A stretch of DNA of 6,408 bases. Origin: an uncultured Clostridia bacterium. GTDB lineage: Bacteria; Bacillota; Clostridia; Christensenellales; UBA1242. Numbering within the stretch: position 1 is the stretch's first letter; the number at the start of each line of letters is the position of its first letter. The stretch covers positions 1 through 6,408 of the forward strand of contig CALVUB010000049.1 of the NCBI GenBank assembly GCA_944363385.1, in the 5' to 3' direction. The position numbers and the translations under genes are program-made. Shown in pieces: positions 1-6,148 of this stretch. Below the pieces are notes generated by a model. That model searched no databases. It was not told the origin of the DNA and saw only the letters and a program-made list of their open reading frames with translations.

Positions 1-63
1 TGCAACACAGCAAGTTGTCTTTAAAAAAGATAATTGTTTTAAAAGTTCTTGCAGTGCGTGCTT
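1..63. other. short non-coding flank downstream of tRNA-Val
   Basis: This AT-rich stretch lies just past the 3' end of the minus-strand tRNA-Val. I see no second tRNA, no convincing terminator hairpin and no gene start in it. The tRNA transcript probably ends in or beyond it, outside the window. Confidence 0.3.
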
Positions 64-139
64 TGGTGGAAGTTATAGGGCTCGAACCTATGACCCTCTG
101 CTTGTAAGGCAGATGCTCTCCCAGCTGAGCTAAACTTCC
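64..139 (-). tRNA. tRNA-Val (anticodon UAC)
   Basis: The minus strand folds into a complete 76-nt cloverleaf. It has a 7-bp acceptor stem (GGAAGTT/AACTTCC), a D arm with GCTC/GAGC, an anticodon stem TCTGC/GCAGA and a T arm ATAGG-TTCGAGC-CCTAT. The discriminator base is A and the 3' CCA is encoded in the DNA (64-66). The anticodon loop CTTACAA places TAC at 104-106, which reads GUA and, by wobble, other valine codons. A matching promoter lies just upstream. The call comes from the visible fold and anticodon, so I am very sure of it. Confidence 0.97.
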
Positions 140-162
140 ATGCTCTCAAAGTATGCATATAT

Positions 163-191
163 AATATATCAAAAAAGTTTTTATTTGTCAA
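163..191 (-). promoter_or_regulatory. promoter of tRNA-Val
   Basis: On the minus strand a perfect -35 box TTGACA (186-191) is followed after 17 bases by TATATT (163-168). The -10 box lies 23 bases before the mature tRNA 5' end. This leaves a leader of roughly 15 nt for RNase P to remove. A second TTGACA with similar flanks sits at 223-228 but has no -10 box at the right distance. Confidence 0.75.
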
Positions 192-326
192 CTAAAATTT
201 CAAAATTTATTTATTATTTTTTTGTCAACTTGCAAGTGAAATGTGACATCTCGATTTCTTTGCAATTATGTCAGCCAATTTGTTTTATAAACAGCAAGAA
301 AAGCCACATGGGTCTATATTGCCAAC

Positions 327-367
327 AAAAAAAACAGACATATTGCAATTGCTTACAATTCTGTCTG
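327..367 (-). terminator. intrinsic terminator after the secreted repeat protein
   Basis: CAGACA (335-340) pairs with TGTCTG (362-367). An inner ATTG/CAAT stem (342-345 with 356-359) adds to it, with a small bulge. On the minus strand the hairpin runs into eight consecutive Ts (327-334). It begins about 18 bases past the stop codon of the 576-aa gene. A T-run also follows on the plus strand, so it could work both ways, but no plus-strand gene needs it here. Confidence 0.75.
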
Positions 368-384
368 CTTTTTTAATCTTTTAA

Positions 385-2115
385 TTAAACAAGTATAAAT
401 TTAACATATAGAGTTTTAGCACCATTAGTAAATTTTAACAGGTCTGCAAAAGTAGCATCTTTGATGTTTATAATTGTAGTATATCCAGTTCCACTATTAG
501 TATCACTAACTATCAGTTGTCCTCCTGTCAAAAGCTTGTTGTCTTGATCATACAGATTAGTCTCTCCTTTGAAGAAATAATCATATACCTTCTCGTTAAG
601 GTCACAATATACATATTTGTCGTTAAGGTTGTCATCTGTTTTGTCCTCGAAAGACATAATGCATTCAATATCTTCAAACGCGTTTCCATCAGAATCATAA
701 ACTGGATCATAGTCAACACCACAAGATGCACTTATTGATACTGAAAATTGTGTATCTTTATAATCGCTTTCCCAAACTGCAGTAAGCTCCACAGTATCTC
801 CTTCATTATATGAAGAAGCAATCACCTCAGAAAGTTTCTTTTCACCATTTAAATAATCAGTTTGGTCTTCATTTATAAGATACTCAGTCCCTTGATAATT
901 GAAGCCAACAAAGGTATAATTGTCTCTTATTTCGTCATAGGAATCAAATCCATTTATTGAATTAAAAGTAATCTGGCTTGTTTCGTCTGAATGAGCATGT
1001 TTTTTTACATTAAGGATATAATCAATGTCTGCATAGTAAGGAGCAAGAGTGTAACCTCCACTTACTGGGAAGGTTGCTTGTGTATAAATAGTGTCATCAG
1101 CAGTTACGCCCTCTGGCGCGCTAGTAACCTGCCAGCCTTTAAAGCCAGCTCTTTCAATAGTTGCAAGGTCTGTGCCATAAATCATTTCGCCACCTGTCAA
1201 ACCTTCTTCGGTGTAAGTGATGTTATAGGTTTTAGCCTCAACCCAAATAGTGATTGTTCTTAAAGAAGAAACATTAGCTTCAACATTAAATGTATATGAA
1301 GTCAAGCTGTCTGTAAGCTTTTCAGACTCAGTAGTAACAGATTCTGCGTTGCCCTCATAAAATCCTACGGTGTCATAAGCTCCATCAGCAAGAGTGATAG
1401 TGATTTTGTCGCCCATTTTAACGTTAACTGTATTTCCACCTCTAAGTTGATCATTAACAGAAATGTTTGCTGCAGCTTGGTAATCAGCCATTGTGCCCTT
1501 AAACTCAACCGCAACAGTATAATCAATGTCTTCATAGTAAGGAGTAAGAGTATAATCTCCTTTTACTGGGAAGGTCGCTTTTGTATAAACAGTGCCATCA
1601 GTAGTTACACCCTCTGGTGCTCTAGTAACCTGCCAGCCCTTAAAGTCAGCTCTGTCAATAGTTGCAAGGTCTGTGCCGTAAATCATTTCGCCACCTGTCA
1701 AACCTTCTTCGGTGTAAGTGATGTTATAGGTTTTAGCCTCAACCCAAATAGTGATTGTTCTTGAAGAGGTAACATTAAACGAATATGAAATCTTCGAACT
1801 CTCTGGAATTATTTCAGACTTATCAATAACAGATTCTGCGTTGCCCTCATAAAATCCTACGATGTCATAAGCTCCATCTGCAAGAGTGATAGTGATTTTG
1901 TCGTCCATTTTGACTTTGACTGTATTCCCACTTCTAAGCTGATCATTAACAGAAATGTTTGCTGATGCTTGGTAATCAGCCATTGTGCCCTTAAATTCAA
2001 CTGCAACAGTATATGGTGCAGAAAGAGTTGCCGCCAAAGCGATTGCTATAACTGCAACAGGCACAAGAGTTACGAATATACACACTGCTAAAATTTTCAA
2101 TAATTTTTTTGACAT
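385..2115 (-). CDS. secreted cell-surface protein with two large tandem repeats and an InlB-B-like repeat
   Basis: The product is a 576-aa exported protein of unknown role, probably on the cell surface. I start it at 2115, giving MSKKLLK. An upstream in-frame ATG at 2178 lies ahead of the promoter, while 2115 follows a GGAGG site. Residues 1-33 form a signal peptide or membrane anchor: lysines at 3, 4 and 7, a hydrophobic core at about 8-29, then Ala/Ser. Two near-duplicate units follow at residues 35-198 and 199-365, about four fifths identical by my count. Each holds conserved stretches such as YTVAVEFKGTMADYQ, FYEGNAES and TYNITYTEEGLTGGEM. Residues about 400-455 (FVGFNYQGTEY ... GDTVELTAVWE) look like a Listeria-Bacteroides (InlB B / Flg_new) repeat. 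These repeats are common in surface adhesins and have a beta-grasp-like fold. The C-terminal 120 residues are acidic and unrecognised. I see no LPXTG motif, no C-terminal membrane segment and no lipobox, so the mode of attachment is unclear. The gene stands alone, with its own promoter and terminator. Confidence 0.9.
   Translation of the reverse strand: MSKKLLKILAVCIFVTLVPVAVIAIALAATLSAPYTVAVEFKGTMADYQASANISVNDQLRSGNTVKVKMDDKITITLADGAYDIVGFYEGNAESVIDKSEIIPESSKISYSFNVTSSRTITIWVEAKTYNITYTEEGLTGGEMIYGTDLATIDRADFKGWQVTRAPEGVTTDGTVYTKATFPVKGDYTLTPYYEDIDYTVAVEFKGTMADYQAAANISVNDQLRGGNTVNVKMGDKITITLADGAYDTVGFYEGNAESVTTESEKLTDSLTSYTFNVEANVSSLRTITIWVEAKTYNITYTEEGLTGGEMIYGTDLATIERAGFKGWQVTSAPEGVTADDTIYTQATFPVSGGYTLAPYYADIDYILNVKKHAHSDETSQITFNSINGFDSYDEIRDNYTFVGFNYQGTEYLINEDQTDYLNGEKKLSEVIASSYNEGDTVELTAVWESDYKDTQFSVSISASCGVDYDPVYDSDGNAFEDIECIMSFEDKTDDNLNDKYVYCDLNEKVYDYFFKGETNLYDQDNKLLTGGQLIVSDTNSGTGYTTIINIKDATFADLLKFTNGAKTLYVKFILV
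1021..1521 (-). repeat. second copy of the internal ~165-aa repeat
   Basis: This 501-bp segment encodes residues 199-365 of the secreted protein and repeats the unit at 1522-2013. An 84-bp block at 1178-1261 is identical base for base to 1679-1762, including third codon positions. The copies diverge most around residues 261-285, where this copy is three codons longer. That pattern suggests recent duplication or gene conversion. Confidence 0.9.
1522..2013 (-). repeat. first copy of the internal ~165-aa repeat
   Basis: This 492-bp segment encodes residues 35-198, directly after the signal peptide. It abuts the second copy with no linker: each unit ends in a Tyr-Tyr-x-Asp-Ile-Asp motif and the next begins with Tyr. 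A degenerate third start (YILNVKK) follows the second copy, so the array may once have been longer. Confidence 0.9.
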
Positions 2116-2118
2116 ATT

Positions 2119-2125
2119 CCCTCCG
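2119..2125 (-). promoter_or_regulatory. ribosome binding site that fixes the start of the secreted protein
   Basis: The minus strand reads CGGAGGG just before AATATG. The gap from GGAGG to the ATG at 2115 is four bases, which is short but matches the other genes here. No comparable site precedes the in-frame ATG at 2178. Confidence 0.8.
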
Positions 2126-2136
2126 TTCTTGTTTTT

Positions 2137-2165
2137 ATTATACCACAATGTTTTTAATTTTTCAA
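2137..2165 (-). promoter_or_regulatory. promoter of the secreted repeat protein
   Basis: On the minus strand TTGAAA (2160-2165) is followed after 17 bases by a perfect TATAAT (2137-2142). Transcription should start near 2130, leaving a leader of about 15 nt that holds little but the ribosome binding site. The upstream candidate ATG at 2178 lies before this promoter, so it would not be in the transcript. Confidence 0.8.
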
Positions 2166-2277
2166 TAGCTATTTTCAATTTTTTTAATAAATATCTCGAT
2201 TTTTTATAGTTTAAAATTTGAAAAAACTTGAAAATTTAAATTTCTATAGATAATTATAAGAAATTTTTAACAAATTG

Positions 2278-2306
2278 TTGACATTTTTATCTAAATATGC
2301 TATCAT
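2278..2306 (+). promoter_or_regulatory. promoter of tRNA-Ala
   Basis: TTGACA (2278-2283), a 17-base spacer and TATCAT (2301-2306) lie just ahead of the tRNA. The predicted start is near 2313, about 11 nt before the mature 5' end. The rest of 2166-2277, between this and the divergent promoter of the repeat protein, is AT-rich with no feature I can name. Confidence 0.8.
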
Positions 2307-2322
2307 AACTAAGCAAACTTCA

Positions 2323-2400
<78 letters not shown>

Positions 2401-2408
2401 ATTGCGCT

Positions 2409-2447
2409 TAGGTTCTATATCTTGTGATATAAGAACCTATTTTTATT
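2409..2447 (+). terminator. intrinsic terminator of tRNA-Ala
   Basis: TAGGTTCTATATC (2409-2421) pairs with GATATA-A-GAACCTA (2426-2439). This gives a 13-bp stem with one bulged A and a TTGT loop, followed at once by TTTTTATT. It starts nine bases after the tRNA CCA end. Confidence 0.9.
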
Positions 2448-2493
2448 TCAAGTCGAATTTGCTAACCATATTTTCGCCAATTTCTTTGCGAAC

Positions 2494-2524
2494 AAAAAAA
2501 CTGTCGTTAATGTGACAGTTTTTT
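2494..2524. terminator. bidirectional terminator between tRNA-Ala and the membrane-protein gene
   Basis: AAAAAACTGTC (2495-2505) and GACAGTTTTTT (2514-2524) form a perfect 11-bp inverted repeat with an 8-base loop. It has A-runs on one side and T-runs on the other. It lies nine bases past the stop of the minus-strand 623-aa gene, so its main job is probably to end that transcript. It can also catch read-through from tRNA-Ala. Confidence 0.85.
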
Positions 2525-2533
2525 AAACCACTT

Positions 2534-4405
2534 TTACATTTGTGGATTTTCTAAAGTAATATCATAACCAGCAACTGATGACTGTGGCTTTAAATTCCCT
2601 AACCGCAGTTGAAGTAGAATATCTGCAGCGGCTGCACCCTCAGCTTCACTGAGAAGCATTGGCTTTGTGCTTGTAAGTTCAGAAAGTCCTTTATAAACAC
2701 GTCCTGTCGCATCAACAATCGCCCAGTTAATATCAACTGTCCCGCCAGCGGCCAATTTTGATAAATCATCTTGATCAATATAAAGCTCTTTCACCGCCAC
2801 ACCATCTGCGGTTGTTAATTCTGGATATTTTTCGATATAGTTTCCATACGTTGAGACATTGGATGTGGTTTTATCTGCCTTGGCAAGCATATCGTAAACA
2901 GCTTCGGCTGGCAATTCAGCTTCTTCAAGATGTCCTGTTGCTCCAACAATTCCAATTTCTTTTACATAAGCAACTGTTCCATTTTTGTTTGTAAAATAGA
3001 TTTTTACAACAGCATCGCCTTTACTATTACCCTCTTGAATAAAATCAACTTCAACCTTTGTTGGGGTGCCTGAAACAAAAGGATTTCTAAAGTCATTAAG
3101 ATTAGAAATTTCTGATAAGTCTGCGCCTTCAAAAACGATTGGGTCTTTTGGAATAACCTGTTCTGGCTTCTCTTGTTCTGCCTCTGCCAAAGCTTGTATG
3201 CTAATCAATTTCGTCATAATTTCATCTGCATAATCTTCTGCAAGCTTTAAGTCTTCTTTAGAAGAGCTGATCTGATCTAGAGCGAGTAAAGCTTGATAAG
3301 TTTCATCTGTAGGTGATTCACCAAGATATGGTTTAAGCATATCTTTATATTTTTGGGACCAATTTGCCGAAGCTTTTTCAAGTTCTGCAATTTTTTCAGC
3401 AACCTCTTGTTGATAGTCTGCTACAGTGTCTATTGTTTGTGATTGATTTGAATCTGGTAAATCTTGTTCTGGTGTTGGTTCAGGAATAAATTTCCAGTCG
3501 GTAAATTTTCCCCATAGTGCTAAAATTCCAGCCACTGCAGCCACAACAAGTCCTGCAGCAATCGCTTTTTTTACAATTCCTGGATGTTTATTTGTAACGC
3601 TTTTTGAAGTGGATTCCTCCGCTTCAACCACACTTGCATCATACAAGAGACCTTCTAATTTTTTAAGTGAGCCATAGTCATCATCAAGTATACTATTCAC
3701 TTTTGATGTAAACTCATCTGACAATGTTTTCTCAGGGTTTTTTGCAACGTCTTCAAATTCTTTGCTTAATTCTTTATAGTCTGCTTCTAATTGAGTGGCA
3801 AGATCTCTCATCGAGTTTAGCAACTCCTCTTGTTCTGTTGTTGGAAAATTTTTCCAATAACGTTCATACTTTTCAACCTCACCCAAATATCCTCTATCTG
3901 GACCTATTCCATAGAGCGTCCTACGAATAATTGCAAGACTGTCATTATATGCCTGCAACTGTTTCAATCTAACCTTTGCAACTGAGTTGCAAACATTGAC
4001 AGCATCACTAGCAAGATTGTGTAATGAAACTGTAAGTAAAGAGCCGTCATGCTTGATTGTATCAACAAATTCATAGACAACTCCGTCTTTAGGCCCTCTA
4101 AAGCTACATTCTCCCTTAAAGCCATTTTTTATTCCAGTAATAATTTTTTCTATTATTTCATAATCTTCTTCACTGGCTGGCGCATTGTTCTTAACATACT
4201 CGTCAAAAAACTTCCTAACATTTGCGTTAACTGCGCCAAGTCTTGCACCCATCGTATCTACTTTTTTTTCATATTCTTCATCAACACTGCCTTTCATGAG
4301 TGTCTTTTGAGCCTCATGTAATATTGGGTTATATAAAGTCAATAAACGAGTTACATCTGCAACTTGTCTAGTAAGATCAGTCCATTCTTTCTTAACTGCT
4401 GCCAT
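2534..4405 (-). CDS. single-pass membrane protein of unknown function
   Basis: I do not recognise this 623-aa protein. It starts at the ATG at 4405, after AGGAGG at four bases' spacing. Residues 1-276 are helical, charged and coiled-coil-like, with cysteines at 100 and 139 and no signal peptide. Residues 277-298 (IVKKAIAAGLVVAAVAGILALW) form one clear transmembrane helix preceded by lysines. By the positive-inside rule the N-terminal half is cytoplasmic and the C-terminal half is outside. A Pro/Asp/Gln-rich linker follows (about 308-325), then a helical Glu/Lys/Ala-rich segment (about 326-415). Residues about 420-623 are mixed and beta-rich. The two-sided layout resembles envelope sensors or scaffold proteins, but that is only inference from topology. 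The gene is monocistronic, with a perfect consensus promoter and a strong terminator, so expression may be high. Confidence 0.88.
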   Translation of the reverse strand: MAAVKKEWTDLTRQVADVTRLLTLYNPILHEAQKTLMKGSVDEEYEKKVDTMGARLGAVNANVRKFFDEYVKNNAPASEEDYEIIEKIITGIKNGFKGECSFRGPKDGVVYEFVDTIKHDGSLLTVSLHNLASDAVNVCNSVAKVRLKQLQAYNDSLAIIRRTLYGIGPDRGYLGEVEKYERYWKNFPTTEQEELLNSMRDLATQLEADYKELSKEFEDVAKNPEKTLSDEFTSKVNSILDDDYGSLKKLEGLLYDASVVEAEESTSKSVTNKHPGIVKKAIAAGLVVAAVAGILALWGKFTDWKFIPEPTPEQDLPDSNQSQTIDTVADYQQEVAEKIAELEKASANWSQKYKDMLKPYLGESPTDETYQALLALDQISSSKEDLKLAEDYADEIMTKLISIQALAEAEQEKPEQVIPKDPIVFEGADLSEISNLNDFRNPFVSGTPTKVEVDFIQEGNSKGDAVVKIYFTNKNGTVAYVKEIGIVGATGHLEEAELPAEAVYDMLAKADKTTSNVSTYGNYIEKYPELTTADGVAVKELYIDQDDLSKLAAGGTVDINWAIVDATGRVYKGLSELTSTKPMLLSEAEGAAAADILLQLRLGNLKPQSSVAGYDITLENPQM

Positions 4406-4430
4406 ATTTCCTCCTCTTTTTTACGATTAT

Positions 4431-4459
4431 ATTATATACCACTTCTTGAGATTTGTCAA
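4431..4459 (-). promoter_or_regulatory. perfect consensus promoter of the 623-aa membrane protein
   Basis: The minus strand carries TTGACA (4454-4459), exactly 17 bases, then TATAAT (4431-4436). Both hexamers and the spacing match the vegetative sigma-factor consensus. Transcription should begin near 4424, giving a leader of about 19 nt with AGGAGG (4410-4415). Confidence 0.9.
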
Positions 4460-4471
4460 TATGCATATATG

Positions 4472-4494
4472 AAAAAACTGCAAAAATGTTTGCA
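4472..4494 (-). terminator. terminator of the HD-protein operon
   Basis: TGCAAA (4479-4484) and TTTGCA (4489-4494) form a short 6-bp hairpin with a 4-base loop. On the minus strand it is followed after one base by six Ts (4472-4477). It sits 25 bases past the HD gene's stop and just ahead of the next gene's promoter. The stem is short and weak, so some read-through into the membrane-protein gene is possible. Confidence 0.6.
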
Positions 4495-4518
4495 ATTCTT
4501 ATCAATTTGACTTTATTT

Positions 4519-5109
4519 TTACTGTTCGACATCAACTTTTTCGTCTAAATATGTCGCCATAAGGTCTGCAACATGCAACAAAAAGGCTACTGGATAGCGA
4601 TAATACACCTCGGCAACACTATAAGACCCGCCTTTTACGCGCAAATCATACTCTCCCATGTGCCAATTGATTGCAAGCGCTTCTTCGCGTGATAATTTCA
4701 TAAAAGCGGACAAAATGTAAACTGATTTTTCGCCATGGCCATAAGGCAAATTATCTTCAACTTTGTAGTAAGGTTTCTGCGTCCAAACACCATCAACTTT
4801 GACATTTTTCACATCTTCTTTGTAAGTGTCAACCTTGCAAATGTCATGCAAAAGTCCCATGATTGCCACGCTTTCTGGGCTTACTTTTTCTTGCCAATTT
4901 TCGCCAAATTGCCCTTCAATAAGTTTGACAAATCTTTTGTAAACATTGACCGAATGCGCGCAAAGACCGCCTTTAAAGCTGTTATGTCGTCTTGTGCTTG
5001 CGGGCGCTGTGAAAAAATCACTTTTTTCAAGCCATTCCAAAAACTTATCAGCGCCTTCTCTGTCAACATTGTCATAAAAAATCTCTAAAAATTCATCTCT
5101 CGCGTCCAT
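4519..5109 (-). CDS. HD-domain phosphohydrolase-like protein
   Basis: This 196-aa protein has the metal-binding pattern of the HD superfamily. A histidine at 52 lies in GGLCAHSVNVY, the His-Asp pair at 88-89 in LLHDICK, further histidines at 125 (YGHGEKS) and 150 (INWHMGEYD), and an aspartate at 182 in HVADLMATYLDE. Such enzymes cleave phosphoester bonds in nucleotides, cyclic nucleotides or RNA ends. The sequence does not tell me which. Histidine 42 (RRHNSFKGG) also fits the style of the YhaM/HD families. There is no signal peptide or membrane segment, so it is cytosolic. It is the second gene of an operon, eight bases after the coiled-coil gene, whose stop codon overlaps its ribosome binding site. 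All expected metal ligands are present, so it is probably active. Confidence 0.93.
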   Translation of the reverse strand: MDARDEFLEIFYDNVDREGADKFLEWLEKSDFFTAPASTRRHNSFKGGLCAHSVNVYKRFVKLIEGQFGENWQEKVSPESVAIMGLLHDICKVDTYKEDVKNVKVDGVWTQKPYYKVEDNLPYGHGEKSVYILSAFMKLSREEALAINWHMGEYDLRVKGGSYSVAEVYYRYPVAFLLHVADLMATYLDEKVDVEQ

Positions 5110-5113
5110 TTTT

Positions 5114-5119
5114 CCTCCT
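5114..5119 (-). promoter_or_regulatory. ribosome binding site of the HD gene, overlapping the upstream stop codon
   Basis: A perfect AGGAGG lies four bases before the HD gene's ATG. Its first two bases are also part of the upstream gene's TAG stop (5118-5120). Ribosomes finishing the first gene would therefore end on the second gene's start site, which suggests translational coupling. Confidence 0.8.
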
Positions 5120-5498
5120 ATTTTAGCGATGAAGCAATTTTCAGTAGCTCACCAAATTGTTTGCTTGAATTTTTTTCAAGCTTTTTAAGTTCGTTCAAAA
5201 TCTCGAGAGCCTCTTTCTGCTCTTCTTTACTCCCTCCACTTGCAAGCACCTTTTGTTTTAATCTTTCATAACGCTCTATTTTTTCTTTGGCAAGTTCTTC
5301 TGCGTCAAGAATATCACTGCAAGTAATACGCAAAACGTCAACACTTTCTTGGTCGCTATGCTCATCATACATTTTCAGAATTTCAAAAGCGGTGTCAGTG
5401 TTGTCGCTTAAATTGTCACGCAGGATATCAATCTCTTTAAAAATATCGATAAAATGTTCGTGATTTGAAATGCCTTCTTTGTCTATATTTTCTGACAT
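5118..5498 (-). CDS. small coiled-coil protein of unknown function
   Basis: I do not recognise this 126-aa, acidic, soluble protein. It is almost wholly helical by appearance. Residues 70-115 are a run of Glu/Lys/Leu heptads (ELAKEKIERYERLKQK ... EILNELKKLEKN), typical of a coiled coil. There is no signal peptide, membrane segment or cysteine cluster. The ATG at 5498 follows AGGAGA (5504-5509) at five bases' spacing. It is first in a two-gene operon with the HD protein, so it could be a partner or regulator of that enzyme. That is inference from gene order only. Confidence 0.85.
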   Translation of the reverse strand: MSENIDKEGISNHEHFIDIFKEIDILRDNLSDNTDTAFEILKMYDEHSDQESVDVLRITCSDILDAEELAKEKIERYERLKQKVLASGGSKEEQKEALEILNELKKLEKNSSKQFGELLKIASSLK

Positions 5499-5527
5499 AA
5501 AAATCTCCTATTAAGTTTTATAGAAAG

Positions 5528-5556
5528 ATTATATCAAACTTAACCTCAAAAAACAA
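5528..5556 (-). promoter_or_regulatory. promoter of the coiled-coil / HD operon
   Basis: The minus strand has TATAAT (5528-5533) preceded by TGA, an extended -10 (TGnTATAAT). The -35 region, 17 bases upstream, is only TTGTTT (5551-5556). The extended -10 would make up for the weak -35. Transcription should start near 5521, about 22 nt before the ATG. Confidence 0.7.
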
Positions 5557-5560
5557 ACAA

Positions 5561-5585
5561 AAAAAGACCGCTAGGCAATCTTTTT
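5561..5585. terminator. possible terminator closing the repeat array
   Basis: AAAAAGA (5561-5567) and TCTTTTT (5579-5585) form a 7-bp inverted repeat around an 11-base loop, with T-runs on both strands. It separates the repeat array from the operon promoter and would stop minus-strand read-through coming from the array. The stem is all A/T except one pair, so the call is tentative. Confidence 0.4.
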
Positions 5586-5897
5586 GCAAACTTAGTTTGC
5601 ATCGTTGTCCGATTTGCTTTACTGCAAACCCATACCATATTTCCGCTCTTACAAACTTAGTTTGCATCACCGTCCGATTTGCTTAACTGCAAACCTAAAC
5701 CTCATCTCCGCTCTTGCAAACTTAGTTTGCATCACTGTCCGGCAAACTTAGTTTGCATCACTATCCGTTTTGCTTTACTGCAAACCTAAACCTCATCTCC
5801 GCTCTTGTAAACTTAGTTTGCATCACTATCCGGCAAACTTAGTTTGCATCACTATCCGATTTGCTTTACTGCAAACCTAAACCCCATCTCCGCTCCT
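5586..5897. repeat. two-module tandem repeat array (26-bp A, 39-bp B)
   Basis: The 312 bp divide exactly into six A modules of 26 bp and four B modules of 39 bp. A modules start at 5586, 5651, 5716, 5742, 5807 and 5833. B modules start at 5612, 5677, 5768 and 5859. The order is A-B-A-B-A-A-B-A-A-B. Module A opens with the palindrome GCAAAC-TTA-GTTTGC, then ATCACTATCCG with small changes. Module B opens with the hairpin TTTGC-TTTACT-GCAAA and ends in CTCCGCTCTT. Copies differ by a few bases; the leftmost B (5612-5650) is the most divergent. Every module can form a cruciform or RNA hairpin. There are no unique spacers and no sustained reading frame. Function is unknown; candidates are a protein-binding array, an intergenic hairpin family or a recombination hot spot. 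Confidence 0.93.
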
Positions 5898-5922
5898 CTA
5901 TTTTACCTTCGTAGAATTGTGT

Positions 5923-6027
5923 CCGGGAAGATTTGCACGAAAGTGCAAGCAAGGCTGAAAAGCCTTGCAGAACACTGCTGATTTTTATTAAAAAAACTAT
6001 ATAAAAACAAAAAACCAACCTCTTGCG
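5923..6027. repeat. 105-bp direct repeat, left copy
   Basis: It matches 6214-6318 with one difference (A at 5942 against T at 6233, in a hairpin loop). It contains two back-to-back hairpins on the plus strand: TTGCAC-GAAA-GTGCAA, and an 8-bp stem GCAAGGCT/AGCCTTGC with a GAAA loop. The 5S-like AGAACACTGCTG (5969-5980) follows. An AT-rich stretch and half of a terminator stem (ACCAACC) come last. The partner half of that stem, present after the right copy, is missing here. Confidence 0.95.
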
Positions 6028-6042
6028 CCCACAAATAGGTTT

Positions 6043-6068
6043 ACCTAAAAATGTACACATTTTTAGGT
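6043..6068. repeat. perfect 12-bp inverted repeat
   Basis: ACCTAAAAATGT (6043-6054) and ACATTTTTAGGT (6057-6068) are exact reverse complements separated by two bases. It lies in the extra segment that distinguishes the left copy of the larger element from the right copy. There is no T-run directly after it on either strand, so it is not a standard terminator. It could be an operator for a dimeric protein or part of an inserted piece. Confidence 0.85.
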
Positions 6069-6133
6069 AGCGAGGCAAACAAGCGAAAGGCAACAATTTT
6101 AAAAAAATTTTGCATAAGCGTAGATTTGCCGAG

Positions 6134-6148
6134 CATTCCAGCAGTGTT
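6134..6148 (-). pseudogene. 15-nt remnant of a 5S rRNA 3' end
   Basis: The minus strand reads GAACACTGCTGGAAT, identical to the last 15 bases of the 5S gene at 6333-6347. As in the true locus, a sequence shared by both 105-bp repeats lies downstream, here 106 bases away instead of 14. No further 5S sequence is recognisable upstream. This looks like the tail of a duplicated 5S locus whose body has been lost. Confidence 0.6.

Noticed and set aside
223..228. Second TTGACA box upstream of tRNA-Val
   Set aside because: No -10 box lies 16-18 bases downstream on the minus strand, so it is probably chance or a decayed duplicate of the real box.
140..376. Plus-strand open frame of 78 codons
   Set aside because: It starts beside the tRNA, crosses the tRNA promoter and the terminator hairpin, has no ribosome binding site, and its composition is that of AT-rich intergenic DNA.
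991..1764. Plus-strand open frames of 90 and 105 codons with similar sequences
   Set aside because: They resemble each other only because they lie antisense to the two repeats of the secreted-protein gene.
2116..2178. N-terminal extension of the secreted protein from the ATG at 2178
   Set aside because: The stretch overlaps the -35/-10 promoter, has no ribosome binding site, and would put 21 charged residues ahead of a proper signal peptide. The start at 2115 has a GGAGG site.
5499..5650. Minus-strand frame of about 49 codons running out of the array toward the operon
   Set aside because: It passes through the possible terminator and the operon's promoter and ends before the operon's start, so it is unlikely to be translated.
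5586..5897. CRISPR array
   Set aside because: Both modules recur as near-identical copies, there are no unique spacers, A modules can be adjacent with nothing between them, and no cas gene is in view.
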